Assembly (NCBI GenBank): GCA_034716155.1
Contig: JAYEFR010000230.1
Coordinates: 1-37,604, forward strand
From: JAGGYK01 sp034716155
GTDB taxonomy: Bacteria > Desulfobacterota > Desulfomonilia > UBA1062
Direction: 5' to 3'
DNA length: 37,604 nt
Positions 16,640 through 25,124 of the stretch are shown here, piece by piece. The notes under the pieces were generated by a model, which ran no database searches, was not told the origin of the DNA, and worked only from the letters and a program-made list of their open reading frames with translations. Within the stretch, counting starts at the first letter, position 1, and the number at the start of each line of letters is the position of its first letter. Both the position numbers and the translations under genes were made by a program.

Positions 16640-17809
16640 ATGACCGGCAAAAATTTTTTATTCTCATCTGAGTCTGTTACAGAAGGTCACCCTGACAAGG
16701 TAGCAGATCAAATATCTGATGCAATCCTAGATGATTGCATAGCGCATGATAAAGATGCGCATGTGGCCTGTGAAACTATGGTTACAACTGGCTTTGCTAT
16801 AGTATCAGGCGAGATTACAACAACACACTATGTGGATATACCTGTGGTAGCGAGGCAAACCATAAAAGAAATAGGATATACCAATTCCGATATGGGTTTT
16901 GATTCGGAGACATGTGGAATCATGGTATCAATAGACTCTCAATCTCCTGATATTGCCCAAGGCGTAAAAGAAGGTTTGGGCCTATATAAAGAACAGGGGG
17001 CAGGTGATCAGGGTTTAATGTTCGGGTATGCATGTGATGAGACAGATGTACTCATGCCGGCCCCTATACATTATGCGCAGATTCTTACAAAGAGACTGGC
17101 CACCGCAAGGAAGACAGGTGTGTTGGATTTTCTTAGACCAGATGGCAAGTCCCAGGTGAGCGTCCAATATCAAGATTCAAGGCCAGTGAAGATAGATACT
17201 ATTGTTATCGCTGCCCAGCACAGTCCGGATACGGATTATGATGTGATAAAGGAAGGGGTGATGGAAGAGGTAATAAAGAAGGTTATTCCGTCTCATCTTC
17301 TTGATAAAGATACAAAGTATTATATAAATGCAACAGGCCTTTTCGTCGTAGGAGGACCGCATGCTGATTGTGGTGTAACCGGACGCAAGATTATAGTGGA
17401 TACATATGGTGGGTATGGCTCTCATGGTGGGGGATGCTTCTCAGGTAAGGACCCATCCAAGGTGGACAGAAGCGGATCATATATGGCCAGATACATAGCC
17501 AAAAACATTGTAGCAGCAGGTCTTGCAAAGAGGTGTTTGTTACAGCTGGCCTATGTAATAGGGGTTGCAGACCCTGTATCTGTGATGGTGGATACATGTG
17601 GCACCAGCACTATATCGGATGAGAGGCTTGATGAGTTGGTAAGGAAAATATTCCCACTAAAGCCGAAACAGATTATAGAAAAGCTGGATCTTTTAAGACC
17701 AATATATCAAAAGACGGCTGCATATGGTCATTTTGGAAGGATAGAACCTGAATTCTCATGGGAAAAGACTGATATGGTAGATACATTGAAAGAAAAGGCA
17801 GGTGTATGA
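16640..17809 (+). CDS. metK: S-adenosylmethionine synthetase
   Basis: A 389-residue enzyme that makes S-adenosylmethionine from methionine and ATP. Visible motifs are SSESVTEGHPDKVADQISDA near the start, the ATP-binding hexapeptide GAGDQG, and the P-loop-like GGGCFSGKDPSKVDRS, where the usual Ala after GGG is Cys. AGGAGGA lies 7 nt before the ATG. The stop codon overlaps the start of ahcY by four bases, so SAM formation and SAH removal are coupled. Only 19 bases separate it from the preceding gene, leaving no room for a SAM riboswitch. Confidence 0.97.
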   Translation: MTGKNFLFSSESVTEGHPDKVADQISDAILDDCIAHDKDAHVACETMVTTGFAIVSGEITTTHYVDIPVVARQTIKEIGYTNSDMGFDSETCGIMVSIDSQSPDIAQGVKEGLGLYKEQGAGDQGLMFGYACDETDVLMPAPIHYAQILTKRLATARKTGVLDFLRPDGKSQVSVQYQDSRPVKIDTIVIAAQHSPDTDYDVIKEGVMEEVIKKVIPSHLLDKDTKYYINATGLFVVGGPHADCGVTGRKIIVDTYGGYGSHGGGCFSGKDPSKVDRSGSYMARYIAKNIVAAGLAKRCLLQLAYVIGVADPVSVMVDTCGTSTISDERLDELVRKIFPLKPKQIIEKLDLLRPIYQKTAAYGHFGRIEPEFSWEKTDMVDTLKEKAGV

Positions 17810-19065
17810 TGGAATATGATGTAAAGGATTTGAGCCTCTCTCATGTAGGGAAAGGCAGGGTTGAATGGGCCGCGAAGGATATGCCTGTCTTAAAGAGTAT
17901 AATGGACAGATTCTCAAAGGAGAAACCTCTTGCAGGGTTTGTGATTGGTGCATGCCTTCATGTAACAACAGAGACGGCAATGCTTGCCATTACCCTAAAA
18001 CAGGCAGGTGCAAATGTGTTTTTATGTGCATCAAATCCCTTATCAACACAGGATGATGTTGCTGCATATCTAGTCTCTGAACATGAAATACCTGTATTTG
18101 CCATCAAGGGTGAGGACAATGATACATATTACAAACACATAGAATCTGTATTGAAAGGCACCCCTAACATCACTATGGATGATGGTGCTGACCTTGTGTC
18201 TTCGCTTCATACAAAACGCAAAGACCTTATTGAAGGTGTCATTGGGGGATCGGAAGAGACAACAACAGGGGTAATTAGATTAGAGGCCATGGCAAAAGAT
18301 GGGGCACTTGCATACCCTATAATCGCGGTCAATAATGCAAAGACAAAATTTTTGTTTGATAACCGTTACGGCACAGGTCAATCGTCCATAGATGGTATAA
18401 TAAGGGCTACTAACAGACTTATCGCAGGGACCAACTTTGTAGTCTCAGGATATGGCTGGTGTGGTAAAGGGCTTGCCAGAAGGGCTCAGGGTATGGGGGC
18501 AAACGTAATCATCACAGAAATAAACCCTTTAGCCGCACTTGAGGCAGTAATGGATGGGTTCAGGGTGATGCCAATGGAAGAAGCAGCCAGAATAGGTGAT
18601 TTTTTCTGTACAGTATCAGGGGATTGCAGTGTCTTAAGAAAAGAGCATTTTTTAAGCATGAAGGATGGAGCAATTATTGCTAATTCCGGGCACTTTAATG
18701 TCGAAATAGATATAGAAGACCTGAAAGATATATCAAAGTCCACAAGAGAAATCCGACCATTTGTAGAGGAATACACGCTCAAAGATGGGAAAAACATATA
18801 TCTTCTTGCCCAGGGAAGGCTTGTGAACCTGGGTGCTGCAGAGGGACATCCTTCTGCTGTCATGGATATGAGCTTTGCAAACCAGGCCCTGAGCGCTGAA
18901 TACTTAAGATATAATTCTGATAAACTCAGACCCGATGTCTATTCTGTCCCAGAGGACATCGACAAAGACATCGCAAGACTAAAACTTGGAAGCATGGGCA
19001 TAAAGATAGATACTTTGACTAAAGAGCAGAAAAAGTATCTGTCGTCATGGGATATGGGGACATAA
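17806..19065 (+). CDS. ahcY: adenosylhomocysteinase (S-adenosylhomocysteine hydrolase)
   Basis: A 419-residue NAD-dependent enzyme that splits S-adenosylhomocysteine to adenosine and homocysteine, completing the methylation cycle with metK. NAD is bound at GYGWCGKGLARRAQGMGA. Other marks are GGSEETTTGV, the NNAKTKFLFDNRYGTGQS segment and HPSAVMDMSFANQALSAEY. It belongs to the shorter form that lacks the insertion of about 40 residues found in many proteobacterial and eukaryotic enzymes, and it ends in SSWDMGT. The start ATG overlaps the metK stop (ATGA). It is the last gene of the thrC-DUF502-metK-ahcY unit. Confidence 0.96.
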   Translation: MMEYDVKDLSLSHVGKGRVEWAAKDMPVLKSIMDRFSKEKPLAGFVIGACLHVTTETAMLAITLKQAGANVFLCASNPLSTQDDVAAYLVSEHEIPVFAIKGEDNDTYYKHIESVLKGTPNITMDDGADLVSSLHTKRKDLIEGVIGGSEETTTGVIRLEAMAKDGALAYPIIAVNNAKTKFLFDNRYGTGQSSIDGIIRATNRLIAGTNFVVSGYGWCGKGLARRAQGMGANVIITEINPLAALEAVMDGFRVMPMEEAARIGDFFCTVSGDCSVLRKEHFLSMKDGAIIANSGHFNVEIDIEDLKDISKSTREIRPFVEEYTLKDGKNIYLLAQGRLVNLGAAEGHPSAVMDMSFANQALSAEYLRYNSDKLRPDVYSVPEDIDKDIARLKLGSMGIKIDTLTKEQKKYLSSWDMGT

Positions 19066-19130
19066 CAATAAAGCTGTCAGTCCATCTGTATTCAGCCAAA
19101 GGATAATCAATGACATGAGCCCCAGAGTGA

Positions 19131-19184
19131 GCTTTTGCCTCTTATCCGCAGCAAGGAATCAAGGGATCAAACCCAAGCCTTCTT
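19131..19184. repeat. 54-bp dispersed repeat, copy 2
   Basis: The second copy of the element at 13225-13278, in the same orientation. It shares the opening GCTTTTGCCTCTTATCCGC and the closing ACCCAAGCCTTCTT; the differences cluster in the middle. Confidence 0.75.
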
Positions 19185-19339
19185 TATATGAAAATAGGGG
19201 TCGGGAATCAGGGGCGGGGGGGGGTCCCCGATAACATCCCCCTACCCCCTTCAAAGGGGGAATTAAAGGGGCGTCACCCCTTCAAAGTAGGAATTGCGGG
19301 GGACAAAGGGAAAATCTGTCCGTGCAGATTAAGGGATAG

Positions 19340-19509
19340 AGGGGTTCTTGAGATATACCTTCTATCGCGATTTGCTAATACATCCTTTGGCGGAGCTTAA
19401 AGGGGAACCGCTCCCTTATGTTTGAGCCCGAAGGGCGAGTTAGGGAGCGCCCGTAAGCAAGCCAAAAGGATGTATCAAAGAGCGATACAATGCAAGCGAG
19501 AGAACCCCC
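19340..19509. repeat. about 170-bp imperfect palindrome (MITE-like)
   Basis: The left arm contains GAGGGGTTCTT, then TATCGCGATTTG and ATACATCCTTTGGC. The right arm holds the inverse of each in mirrored order: GCCAAAAGGATGTAT, AGAGCGATA and GAGAACCCCC. The loop side has a further pair, CCGCTCCCT and AGGGAGCG. Size, symmetry and lack of a gene fit a non-autonomous mobile element or large REP unit. Confidence 0.7.
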
Positions 19510-19668
19510 ATCCCGAAAGCATTTTCATCCTTGGTTGTGTCCGTCTTACAGGCATGGGGGTTTGTATATACTAGATCCTTGGTTTGGCATCCTGTTTGCA
19601 TCTTGAATTGTGACTAATTACATGGTAATTTTCGTCAATCATAAGGTATCTTATTAGGAGCGTAACGA

Positions 19669-20553
19669 TTGGGAATAGATGCCATACTTACTCAGAAAAA
19701 GGCCATCTTTGAGGATTTTTCAGATGCATATCTGAGACAAAACGATAATGGATCAGGGATCTTTAAGGCCTGTGCATACAGTTTAACTGCGGGGGGAAAA
19801 CGGATTCGCCCTATTCTCACTATGCTTGCGTGCGAGATGGTGGGGGGGGAGGCAGAAGATTGCCTGCATGCAGGGCTTGCAATAGAGATGATCCATACCT
19901 TTAGCCTGATACATGACGACCTGCCTGCGATCGATAATGACGACCTAAGAAGGGGGAGGTCTACCTGTCACAAAAGGTTTGGAGAGGCATCTGCCATACT
20001 TGCTGGTGACGGCCTTATATTTCTGGCATTATCTGTTTTGAGTTCTTCTCCATATCCCCTGGATGTAAAAAATGACATTATTAAAGAACTCGCCTGCACA
20101 TGTGGAATAAACGGACTCATACTTGGAGAATATCAAGATATCATGGCAGAAGGGGGAAAGACTTCCTTAGAAGAAGTAAAAGAGATACACCGCCTAAAGA
20201 CATCAAGGCTCTTTGAACTGTCTATGTACGCCGGTGCGAAGATAGGAGATGGCACTAAAATGCAGATAAATGCACTTGTTAACTATGGGACCCACTTTGG
20301 GCTGGCCTTTCAGGCCATAGACGACATCATGGATGTCTCTTCAAACGAGACTACATTAGGAAAGGCATCCCAAAAAGATGATATTAAAGGCAAGGCTACT
20401 ATAGTAAAGGCCCTTGGCCTGGATGGGGCGCTGCAAAGAGCAAGAGATGCCGCACATAAAGCGATACTCGCATTATCCGAGATACCAGGGGACATAAAAA
20501 CCGCCCATATACTTGAAGAGCTCGCACAAAACATGTTAGAAAGGGTGAGGTAA
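19669..20553 (+). CDS. ispA: polyprenyl synthetase (farnesyl/geranylgeranyl diphosphate synthase)
   Basis: A 294-residue trans-isoprenyl diphosphate synthase that condenses isopentenyl diphosphate with an allylic diphosphate. The first aspartate-rich motif is in IHDDLPAIDNDDLRRG and the second in AIDDIMD. GGKRIRP binds the diphosphate. The start is TTG at 19669, with TTAGGAG 8 nt upstream and no ATG nearby; a weaker start codon may lower its expression. Chain length (C15 or C20) cannot be fixed by eye. It is followed after two bases by dxs, so chain formation and the first MEP-pathway step are in one operon. Confidence 0.93.
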   Translation: MGIDAILTQKKAIFEDFSDAYLRQNDNGSGIFKACAYSLTAGGKRIRPILTMLACEMVGGEAEDCLHAGLAIEMIHTFSLIHDDLPAIDNDDLRRGRSTCHKRFGEASAILAGDGLIFLALSVLSSSPYPLDVKNDIIKELACTCGINGLILGEYQDIMAEGGKTSLEEVKEIHRLKTSRLFELSMYAGAKIGDGTKMQINALVNYGTHFGLAFQAIDDIMDVSSNETTLGKASQKDDIKGKATIVKALGLDGALQRARDAAHKAILALSEIPGDIKTAHILEELAQNMLERVR

Positions 20554-20555
20554 AA

Positions 20556-22400
20556 ATGGACATCTTATCCAAAGTATCTTCGCCAGAGGATTTAAAGACT
20601 CTTAGTATATCAGATTTAGAGATTCTTGCTAAAGAGGTAAGGGCCTTTATCTTAAAAGAGGTGAGCCAAACAGGTGGTCATCTTGCTTCCAGCCTAGGCG
20701 TTGTGGAGATGACTATAGCCCTGCATTATGTATTTAATGCACCTTTTGACAAGATACTCTGGGATGTTGGGCATCAAAGCTATGCACACAAGATACTCAC
20801 TGGAAGAAGAGATCAATTTTCTACCCTGAGACAATTAGGAGGGCTTCACCCTTTTATTACCCCGAAGGAAAGCCCGTATGATGCCTTTGTTTCAGGACAT
20901 GCGGGTAATGCCATCTCAGCCGCAAGCGGCCTGTGTGAGACCATAAAAAAGGCAGGATCAAAAAACAAAGTGCTAGCTGTAGTAGGAGATGGTTCTCTTT
21001 CCTCTGGTCTTGCACTTGAAGCCTTGAACTTTGTAGGAGAGAAAAAACAAGATCTGATCGTGGTATTAAATGATAACAAGGTGTTCATATCAAAGACAGT
21101 AGGGGCCATAGCAGATTATCTAAGCAGGGTTATGACATCAAAGGCTGTAAGGGATATCAAAGAAGGTATAAAGCCGACCCTGAGAGACTTACCTGTAGTA
21201 GGTGGAAGACTGTTCAGAGTAGCAAAATTTATAGAAGGGAACCTTAAAGGAATGGTGGCTCCAGCCATGCTGTTTGAAGAGCTGGGGTTTCGCTGTGTTG
21301 GCCCCATAGATGGACACAGCATACCACATTTAGTGGAGGCCTTTGAAAATATATCAAGGATGAAAGGCCCTTTACTTATACATGTACTTACCCAAAAGGG
21401 GTATGGGTATACGCCTGCATTGAAAGACCCTGAACACTTTCATGGCATAGGCAAATTTGATCTGGAAAATGGTGAGGCGGCAACTACAGACAACCATCCT
21501 ACATACAGTAGTGTGTTTGGAGAGACACTGGTATATCTGGCAAAGCGTAATCCCAGGATTGTTGCAATTACTGCTGCCATGACTAGCGGCACTGGGCTGA
21601 AACCCTTTGCCAAAAAATTCCCTGATAGATTCTTTGATGTAGGGATTGCAGAAGGTCATGCAATAACCATGGCTGCCGGGATGGCAGTAAACGGTCTGCG
21701 GCCTGTTGTGGCTATATATTCCACATTTTTACAGCGCGGTTATGACGGAATTATACATGATGTGGCCCTGCAAAATGCCCCTGTTATATTTGCCATTGAT
21801 CGGGCTGGGATAGTGGGCCCTGACGGTGCCACACACCATGGTATGTTTGATATAACCTCTCTACGAAGCATACCTAATATGACACTCATGATCCCAAGAG
21901 ATCACATTATGCTCGGCAAGATGCTTGAGCGCGCGCTCAAGATGCATAGCCCTGTTGCCATTAGATACCCAAGGGGAGCTGTGGTAGAAAAACCCTTAAA
22001 ATACAGGGGGTTGAAAAAAGGCAAGGCAGAGGTCTTAAAGACAGGATCAAAGGCAGTTGTATTTTCTGCAGGGCCCTTGTGTTACACGGCACTAGAGGCA
22101 TCTAATATGATGGATGTGGCCATTGTAGACCTTGTATATGCCAAGCCCATAGATTCTTCTACCATACGGGCCATGGTAAAAAAGTGCAAAGGAAAATTTC
22201 TTGTCCTCGAGGACGGCTCAGCCAAGGGTGGTGTGGGTAGTGCAATACTAGAAGCCTTAAATGATATGGCTATACCTCTCAGATTCAAGCTTTTAGGTGT
22301 CCCGGATAGATTTATAGAGCATGGTTCTACTGATCAGCTGAAAAAGGCTGTAGGGCTTGATGCTTACAGCATAAGAAAGGCTATAAAACAGATCGTATGA
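20556..22400 (+). CDS. dxs: 1-deoxy-D-xylulose-5-phosphate synthase
   Basis: A 614-residue thiamine-diphosphate enzyme that condenses pyruvate and glyceraldehyde 3-phosphate, the entry step of the MEP isoprenoid pathway. Motifs include GHLASSLGVVEMTIALHY, WDVGHQSYAHKILTGR, the TPP motif GDGSLSSGLALEALN through LNDN, HVLTQKGYGY, and the transketolase-like DVGIAEGHAITMAAG. Length is typical. The start lies two bases after ispA and the stop overlaps the start of the tlyA-like gene (ATGA), showing tight coupling. Confidence 0.97.
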   Translation: MDILSKVSSPEDLKTLSISDLEILAKEVRAFILKEVSQTGGHLASSLGVVEMTIALHYVFNAPFDKILWDVGHQSYAHKILTGRRDQFSTLRQLGGLHPFITPKESPYDAFVSGHAGNAISAASGLCETIKKAGSKNKVLAVVGDGSLSSGLALEALNFVGEKKQDLIVVLNDNKVFISKTVGAIADYLSRVMTSKAVRDIKEGIKPTLRDLPVVGGRLFRVAKFIEGNLKGMVAPAMLFEELGFRCVGPIDGHSIPHLVEAFENISRMKGPLLIHVLTQKGYGYTPALKDPEHFHGIGKFDLENGEAATTDNHPTYSSVFGETLVYLAKRNPRIVAITAAMTSGTGLKPFAKKFPDRFFDVGIAEGHAITMAAGMAVNGLRPVVAIYSTFLQRGYDGIIHDVALQNAPVIFAIDRAGIVGPDGATHHGMFDITSLRSIPNMTLMIPRDHIMLGKMLERALKMHSPVAIRYPRGAVVEKPLKYRGLKKGKAEVLKTGSKAVVFSAGPLCYTALEASNMMDVAIVDLVYAKPIDSSTIRAMVKKCKGKFLVLEDGSAKGGVGSAILEALNDMAIPLRFKLLGVPDRFIEHGSTDQLKKAVGLDAYSIRKAIKQIV

Positions 22401-23122
22401 AGGCGCGCCTTGATAATCTGCTTGTAGAAAAGGAGATAGCAGATACGAGATCAAAGGCTGTAGCCCTTATCATGGCAGGTAGCGTTATAGTAAATGGCAG
22501 AGTTGTCACAAAGGCAGGCACTCAAATTGATTTAGAATCCACTATAACACTAAAAGATACCTTTCCATATGTAGGCAGGGGTGCCCTGAAATTGGAGGCA
22601 GCCTTGGATTTCTTTAAAATAGATCCACGGGATAAAGTTGCCGTTGATATTGGGGCATCTACAGGGGGGTTTGTGGATATACTTCTTAAAAGAGGTGCAA
22701 AAAGGGTGTATGCAGTGGATGTGGGCCATTCTCAACTCCACTGGAAGCTCAGAAATAATAAACGGGTTGTAAATCTGGAAGGCATAAATGCCAGAACACT
22801 TGATAAGACATTGATCCCTGAGTTATGTGATATAGCGACATTTGATGTATCCTTTATATCACTAAAACTTGTAATACTCCCCGCACTTGAAGTATTACAC
22901 CCAAATTCGGATATTATTGCACTTATAAAACCACAATTCGAGGCTGGAAGGAAATATGTTCAAAGAGGGGGGATCGTTAAGGATGAGGGGGTAATTTTAC
23001 AGGTCATCTCGGATATAAAGAGGTTTTTGATAGATAAAGGTCTTTATGTTTCAGGGGTAATACCATCACCCATAAAAGGCGCCAAAGGCAACCAGGAATA
23101 CCTTATCCATGGTATTATATAA
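22397..23122 (+). CDS. tlyA: TlyA-family rRNA 2'-O-methyltransferase
   Basis: A 241-residue protein of the TlyA/hemolysin-A family. The N-terminal 60 residues form an S4 RNA-binding domain (ARLDNLLVEKEIADTRSKA, then AGSVIVNG). The rest is an FtsJ-type methyltransferase with the SAM-binding VAVDIGASTGGFVDILLKRGA and a KPQFE catalytic-region motif. TlyA in mycobacteria methylates 16S and 23S rRNA and affects capreomycin sensitivity. It is commonly found beside dxs in bacteria, as here. The start overlaps the dxs stop by four bases. A dispersed repeat begins right after its stop. Confidence 0.92.
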   Translation: MKARLDNLLVEKEIADTRSKAVALIMAGSVIVNGRVVTKAGTQIDLESTITLKDTFPYVGRGALKLEAALDFFKIDPRDKVAVDIGASTGGFVDILLKRGAKRVYAVDVGHSQLHWKLRNNKRVVNLEGINARTLDKTLIPELCDIATFDVSFISLKLVILPALEVLHPNSDIIALIKPQFEAGRKYVQRGGIVKDEGVILQVISDIKRFLIDKGLYVSGVIPSPIKGAKGNQEYLIHGII

Positions 23123-23127
23123 AAAGA

Positions 23128-23256
23128 GTTGTCAGTGGTCCGTGGTCAGTTGTTTGTGGTATATTGGAAGGTGATAATCCTTTACAACGGACAACAGACT
23201 ACTGACAAGTATAAGTACAGAGCTAAAAGACTACTCATGGCTAAATATGTTTTCAT
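23128..23256. repeat. dispersed repeat of about 130 bp, copy 1
   Basis: The segment starts GTTGTCAGTGGTCCGTGGTC and is repeated in the same orientation at 35868-36008. Shared landmarks include TGTTTGTGGTATATTGG, AAGGTGATAATCC, TTTACAACGGACAAC and CTAAATAT. This copy lacks about 12 bases present in the other. The ends of each copy are partly complementary (GTCCGTGGTC and GGACAAC-type motifs). It occupies most of the tlyA-ispH spacer. Confidence 0.8.
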
Positions 23257-23304
23257 CTTTGGTTGTGCCTGCTATGCAGACATAATGGTTTATGAGGTAG
23301 ACAT

Positions 23305-24933
23305 ATGAAGATCACTGTAGCACAGAATGCAGGGTTTTGTTTTGGTGTAAGGCGAGCAATAGATATCACCTTTAGGGTAAGACAGATGAATCCAGGGGGG
23401 AAGATATATACCCTGGGCCCGATAATCCATAACCCACAGGTAATAAAGGCGTTTTCAACGCGTGGAATAGGTATCATAGAAGACCCCTTAGATCCATCCC
23501 TGGAATCCGGCAATATCGTAATAATAAGGGCCCATGGCATTGCGCCAGAAAAAAAGGCAGTCTTAAAGAAAAGAGGGATAAAGGTCATAGATGCCACCTG
23601 TCCCATGGTATTGAAGGTTCATTCATTTATAAAGCACGCAGCAAAATCGTGTGATGTGATAGTAATTATTGGAGATAAAGATCACCCTGAGGTAGACGGC
23701 CACCTGGCTATGGCAAAAGACAAAGGAAGGGTAATCCAGGGGATAGAAGATGCTCACAAACTTGAGAATGTAGAAAAGATGGCAGTGGTTGCACAGACCA
23801 CCTTTGATGTATCCTTAAGTAAAGAGATCGTAGCTGTCCTAAGAAACAAGGCCCATACTGTCGATGTGTTTGATACCATATGCGAATCAACAACTGGGCG
23901 TCAGAAAGAGGTCGGGACTTTAGCAAAAAATCATGACACTTTTATCGTAGTTGGAGGGAGAAACTCTGCCAATACCTCAAGACTTGAAAAAATAGCCCTT
24001 TCTTATGGGAAAAGAGTGCTAAGAATTGAAGCGGCATCTGAATTGGAAGGCATTGATACAAGATTAATACGCAAAGTCGCTATCCTTGCTGGGGCATCTA
24101 CCCCGCAATGGATCATAGAGGAATGCGTATCCATGCTAAAAAAGGTAGAGGCCGGCCCAGGCCTCAAACAGACGATCCTTGATTATATTGCATATAGCCC
24201 TTTGTGCCCAGCGCTTGGCAGTCTTGGTCTTGCAATGGCTGCTCTAATATTCTGTGGTCTTGGATATAACTGGTATATACTTTTATCTGTGTTCTTTCTT
24301 ACATTCTCTTCTGCCAACAAGATAACGGAACCTTCTCACTGGCTACGATGGGGCATATATTCTTTGGTTGCAGTCATCTTTGCTTTTATCGCCACTGGCT
24401 CAAAGGGGTTCATCCTCGTGGCAAGTGTAGCATTTTTAAGGCCTCTGTTTTGTCTTAGGGTTGTTGAAGACTATGTGCGTTCTATCTTTGGCCTTATCGT
24501 ATTTATCATTGTCTCCATTATTGTGCCTTTAAGTCTTGCTAAGGCCACTATGCATTCATCCATCCTCATCTTAGGTACTTATACTGTCATACACTACTTA
24601 GGGATTGAGATACTTAAGGGATTAAAGAATGTCGAAAAGGATTCTATCCAGGGAATAATGAGTATGGCCAGATACATCGATGAGCCAAAGGCTATACTTA
24701 TGTTGGAATATAGTATCATGATTATGGCCCTGGTATTGTTTTTGAGTTTCCCTTTAGGAGTTACTCCAGTGCTGGCCTATGGCCTCATTCCCCCTCTTTT
24801 TTTCCTGGCAAAGGGTATCGATATATGTACTGAGCGCAGGATTTTTGATAACAGGGTCTTCAATATCTACTTGCAAGGCCTATGGTTGATCCTCCCGTTC
24901 ATGGGGATCCTGTGGCTCTTTACCATGATGTAA
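23305..24933 (+). CDS. ispH: IspH (HMBPP reductase) fused to a C-terminal membrane domain
   Basis: A 542-residue protein. Residues 1 to about 285 are a complete IspH/LytB, the last MEP-pathway enzyme, which reduces HMBPP to IPP and DMAPP with a 4Fe-4S cluster. Cluster cysteines are C12 (AGFCFGVRRA), C99 (DATCPMVLKVH) and C193 (DTICESTTGRQ). Residues about 295-542 add some seven hydrophobic helices, not part of normal IspH. This extension contains EILKGLKNVEKDSIQG, which recalls the second Asp-rich motif of UbiA prenyltransferases, but key Asp residues are Gly or Asn; the first motif region (ANKITE) also lacks Asp. It is probably a degenerate UbiA-like membrane domain that tethers IspH. The frame is uninterrupted. 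Confidence 0.9.
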   Translation: MKITVAQNAGFCFGVRRAIDITFRVRQMNPGGKIYTLGPIIHNPQVIKAFSTRGIGIIEDPLDPSLESGNIVIIRAHGIAPEKKAVLKKRGIKVIDATCPMVLKVHSFIKHAAKSCDVIVIIGDKDHPEVDGHLAMAKDKGRVIQGIEDAHKLENVEKMAVVAQTTFDVSLSKEIVAVLRNKAHTVDVFDTICESTTGRQKEVGTLAKNHDTFIVVGGRNSANTSRLEKIALSYGKRVLRIEAASELEGIDTRLIRKVAILAGASTPQWIIEECVSMLKKVEAGPGLKQTILDYIAYSPLCPALGSLGLAMAALIFCGLGYNWYILLSVFFLTFSSANKITEPSHWLRWGIYSLVAVIFAFIATGSKGFILVASVAFLRPLFCLRVVEDYVRSIFGLIVFIIVSIIVPLSLAKATMHSSILILGTYTVIHYLGIEILKGLKNVEKDSIQGIMSMARYIDEPKAILMLEYSIMIMALVLFLSFPLGVTPVLAYGLIPPLFFLAKGIDICTERRIFDNRVFNIYLQGLWLILPFMGILWLFTMM

Positions 24934-24944
24934 CAAAAAGGATC

Positions 24945-24966
24945 TTTCTGCAACAAGTTGCAGAAA
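24945..24966. terminator. perfect hairpin after ispH, possible terminator or processing site
   Basis: TTTCTGCAAC and GTTGCAGAAA are perfect inverse copies separated by AA, 11 bases after the ispH stop. No T run follows, so an intrinsic terminator is not certain; RNA stabilisation or protein binding are alternatives. Confidence 0.5.
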
Positions 24967-24980
24967 ATCAGCACGTTAAA

Positions 24981-24996
24981 AACCAACCAGTTGGTT
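24981..24996. promoter_or_regulatory. palindromic operator candidate upstream of the -35 box
   Basis: AACCAACCAGTTGGTT is a perfect palindrome of two 7-base arms around CA. Its right edge lies 11 bases before the -35 box of the predicted promoter. Size and symmetry resemble TetR-family operators. No regulator gene is in the window, so the protein that binds is unknown. Confidence 0.55.
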
Positions 24997-25007
24997 GATC
25001 TTTGTTC

Positions 25008-25036
25008 TTGACACCCGCCTCATTATTATCTAAGAT
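25008..25036 (+). promoter_or_regulatory. sigma-70 promoter of the DUF1329-fusion-RND operon
   Basis: TTGACA at 25008-25013 is a perfect -35 box. A 17-base spacer leads to TAAGAT at 25031-25036, one base from TATAAT. A second possible start is the extended -10 TGGTATAAT ending at 25077. Transcription from the first would begin near 25043, about 80 bases before the DUF1329 start codon. Confidence 0.65.
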
Positions 25037-25045
25037 ATTAATCTT

Positions 25046-25059
25046 ACTCAGTGGTGAGT
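25046..25059. promoter_or_regulatory. second palindrome at the predicted transcription start
   Basis: ACTCA and TGAGT flank GTGG. The site lies just after the start expected from the 25008-25036 promoter and over the -35 position of the alternative promoter. A repressor bound here would block either one. Its sequence differs from the upstream palindrome, so two different regulators are possible. Confidence 0.4.
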
Positions 25060-25124
25060 GAACTTAATTGGTATAATTTTGAGGAGATGTATCTATAAAG
25101 ATCATCTATCAAAGAGGAGGTACT

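Larger units (their letters stand above)
19066..19668. other. 603-base spacer packed with repeats
   Basis: No gene is visible. From left to right it holds the second 54-bp dispersed repeat (19131-19184), a GC-rich stretch with CCCCCTTCAAAGGGGG-type short palindromes (about 19220-19310), a large imperfect palindrome (19340-19509), and a segment around 19528-19556 (TTTTCATCCTTGGTTGTG) resembling the bases before ispH (about 23250-23270). The ribosome-binding site of ispA is at the end. Confidence 0.75.

Noticed and set aside
19220..19310. Possible CRISPR or tandem array in the GC-rich spacer
   Set aside because: The repeated CCCC/GGGG blocks are short, uneven and palindromic, without regular spacers or cas genes.
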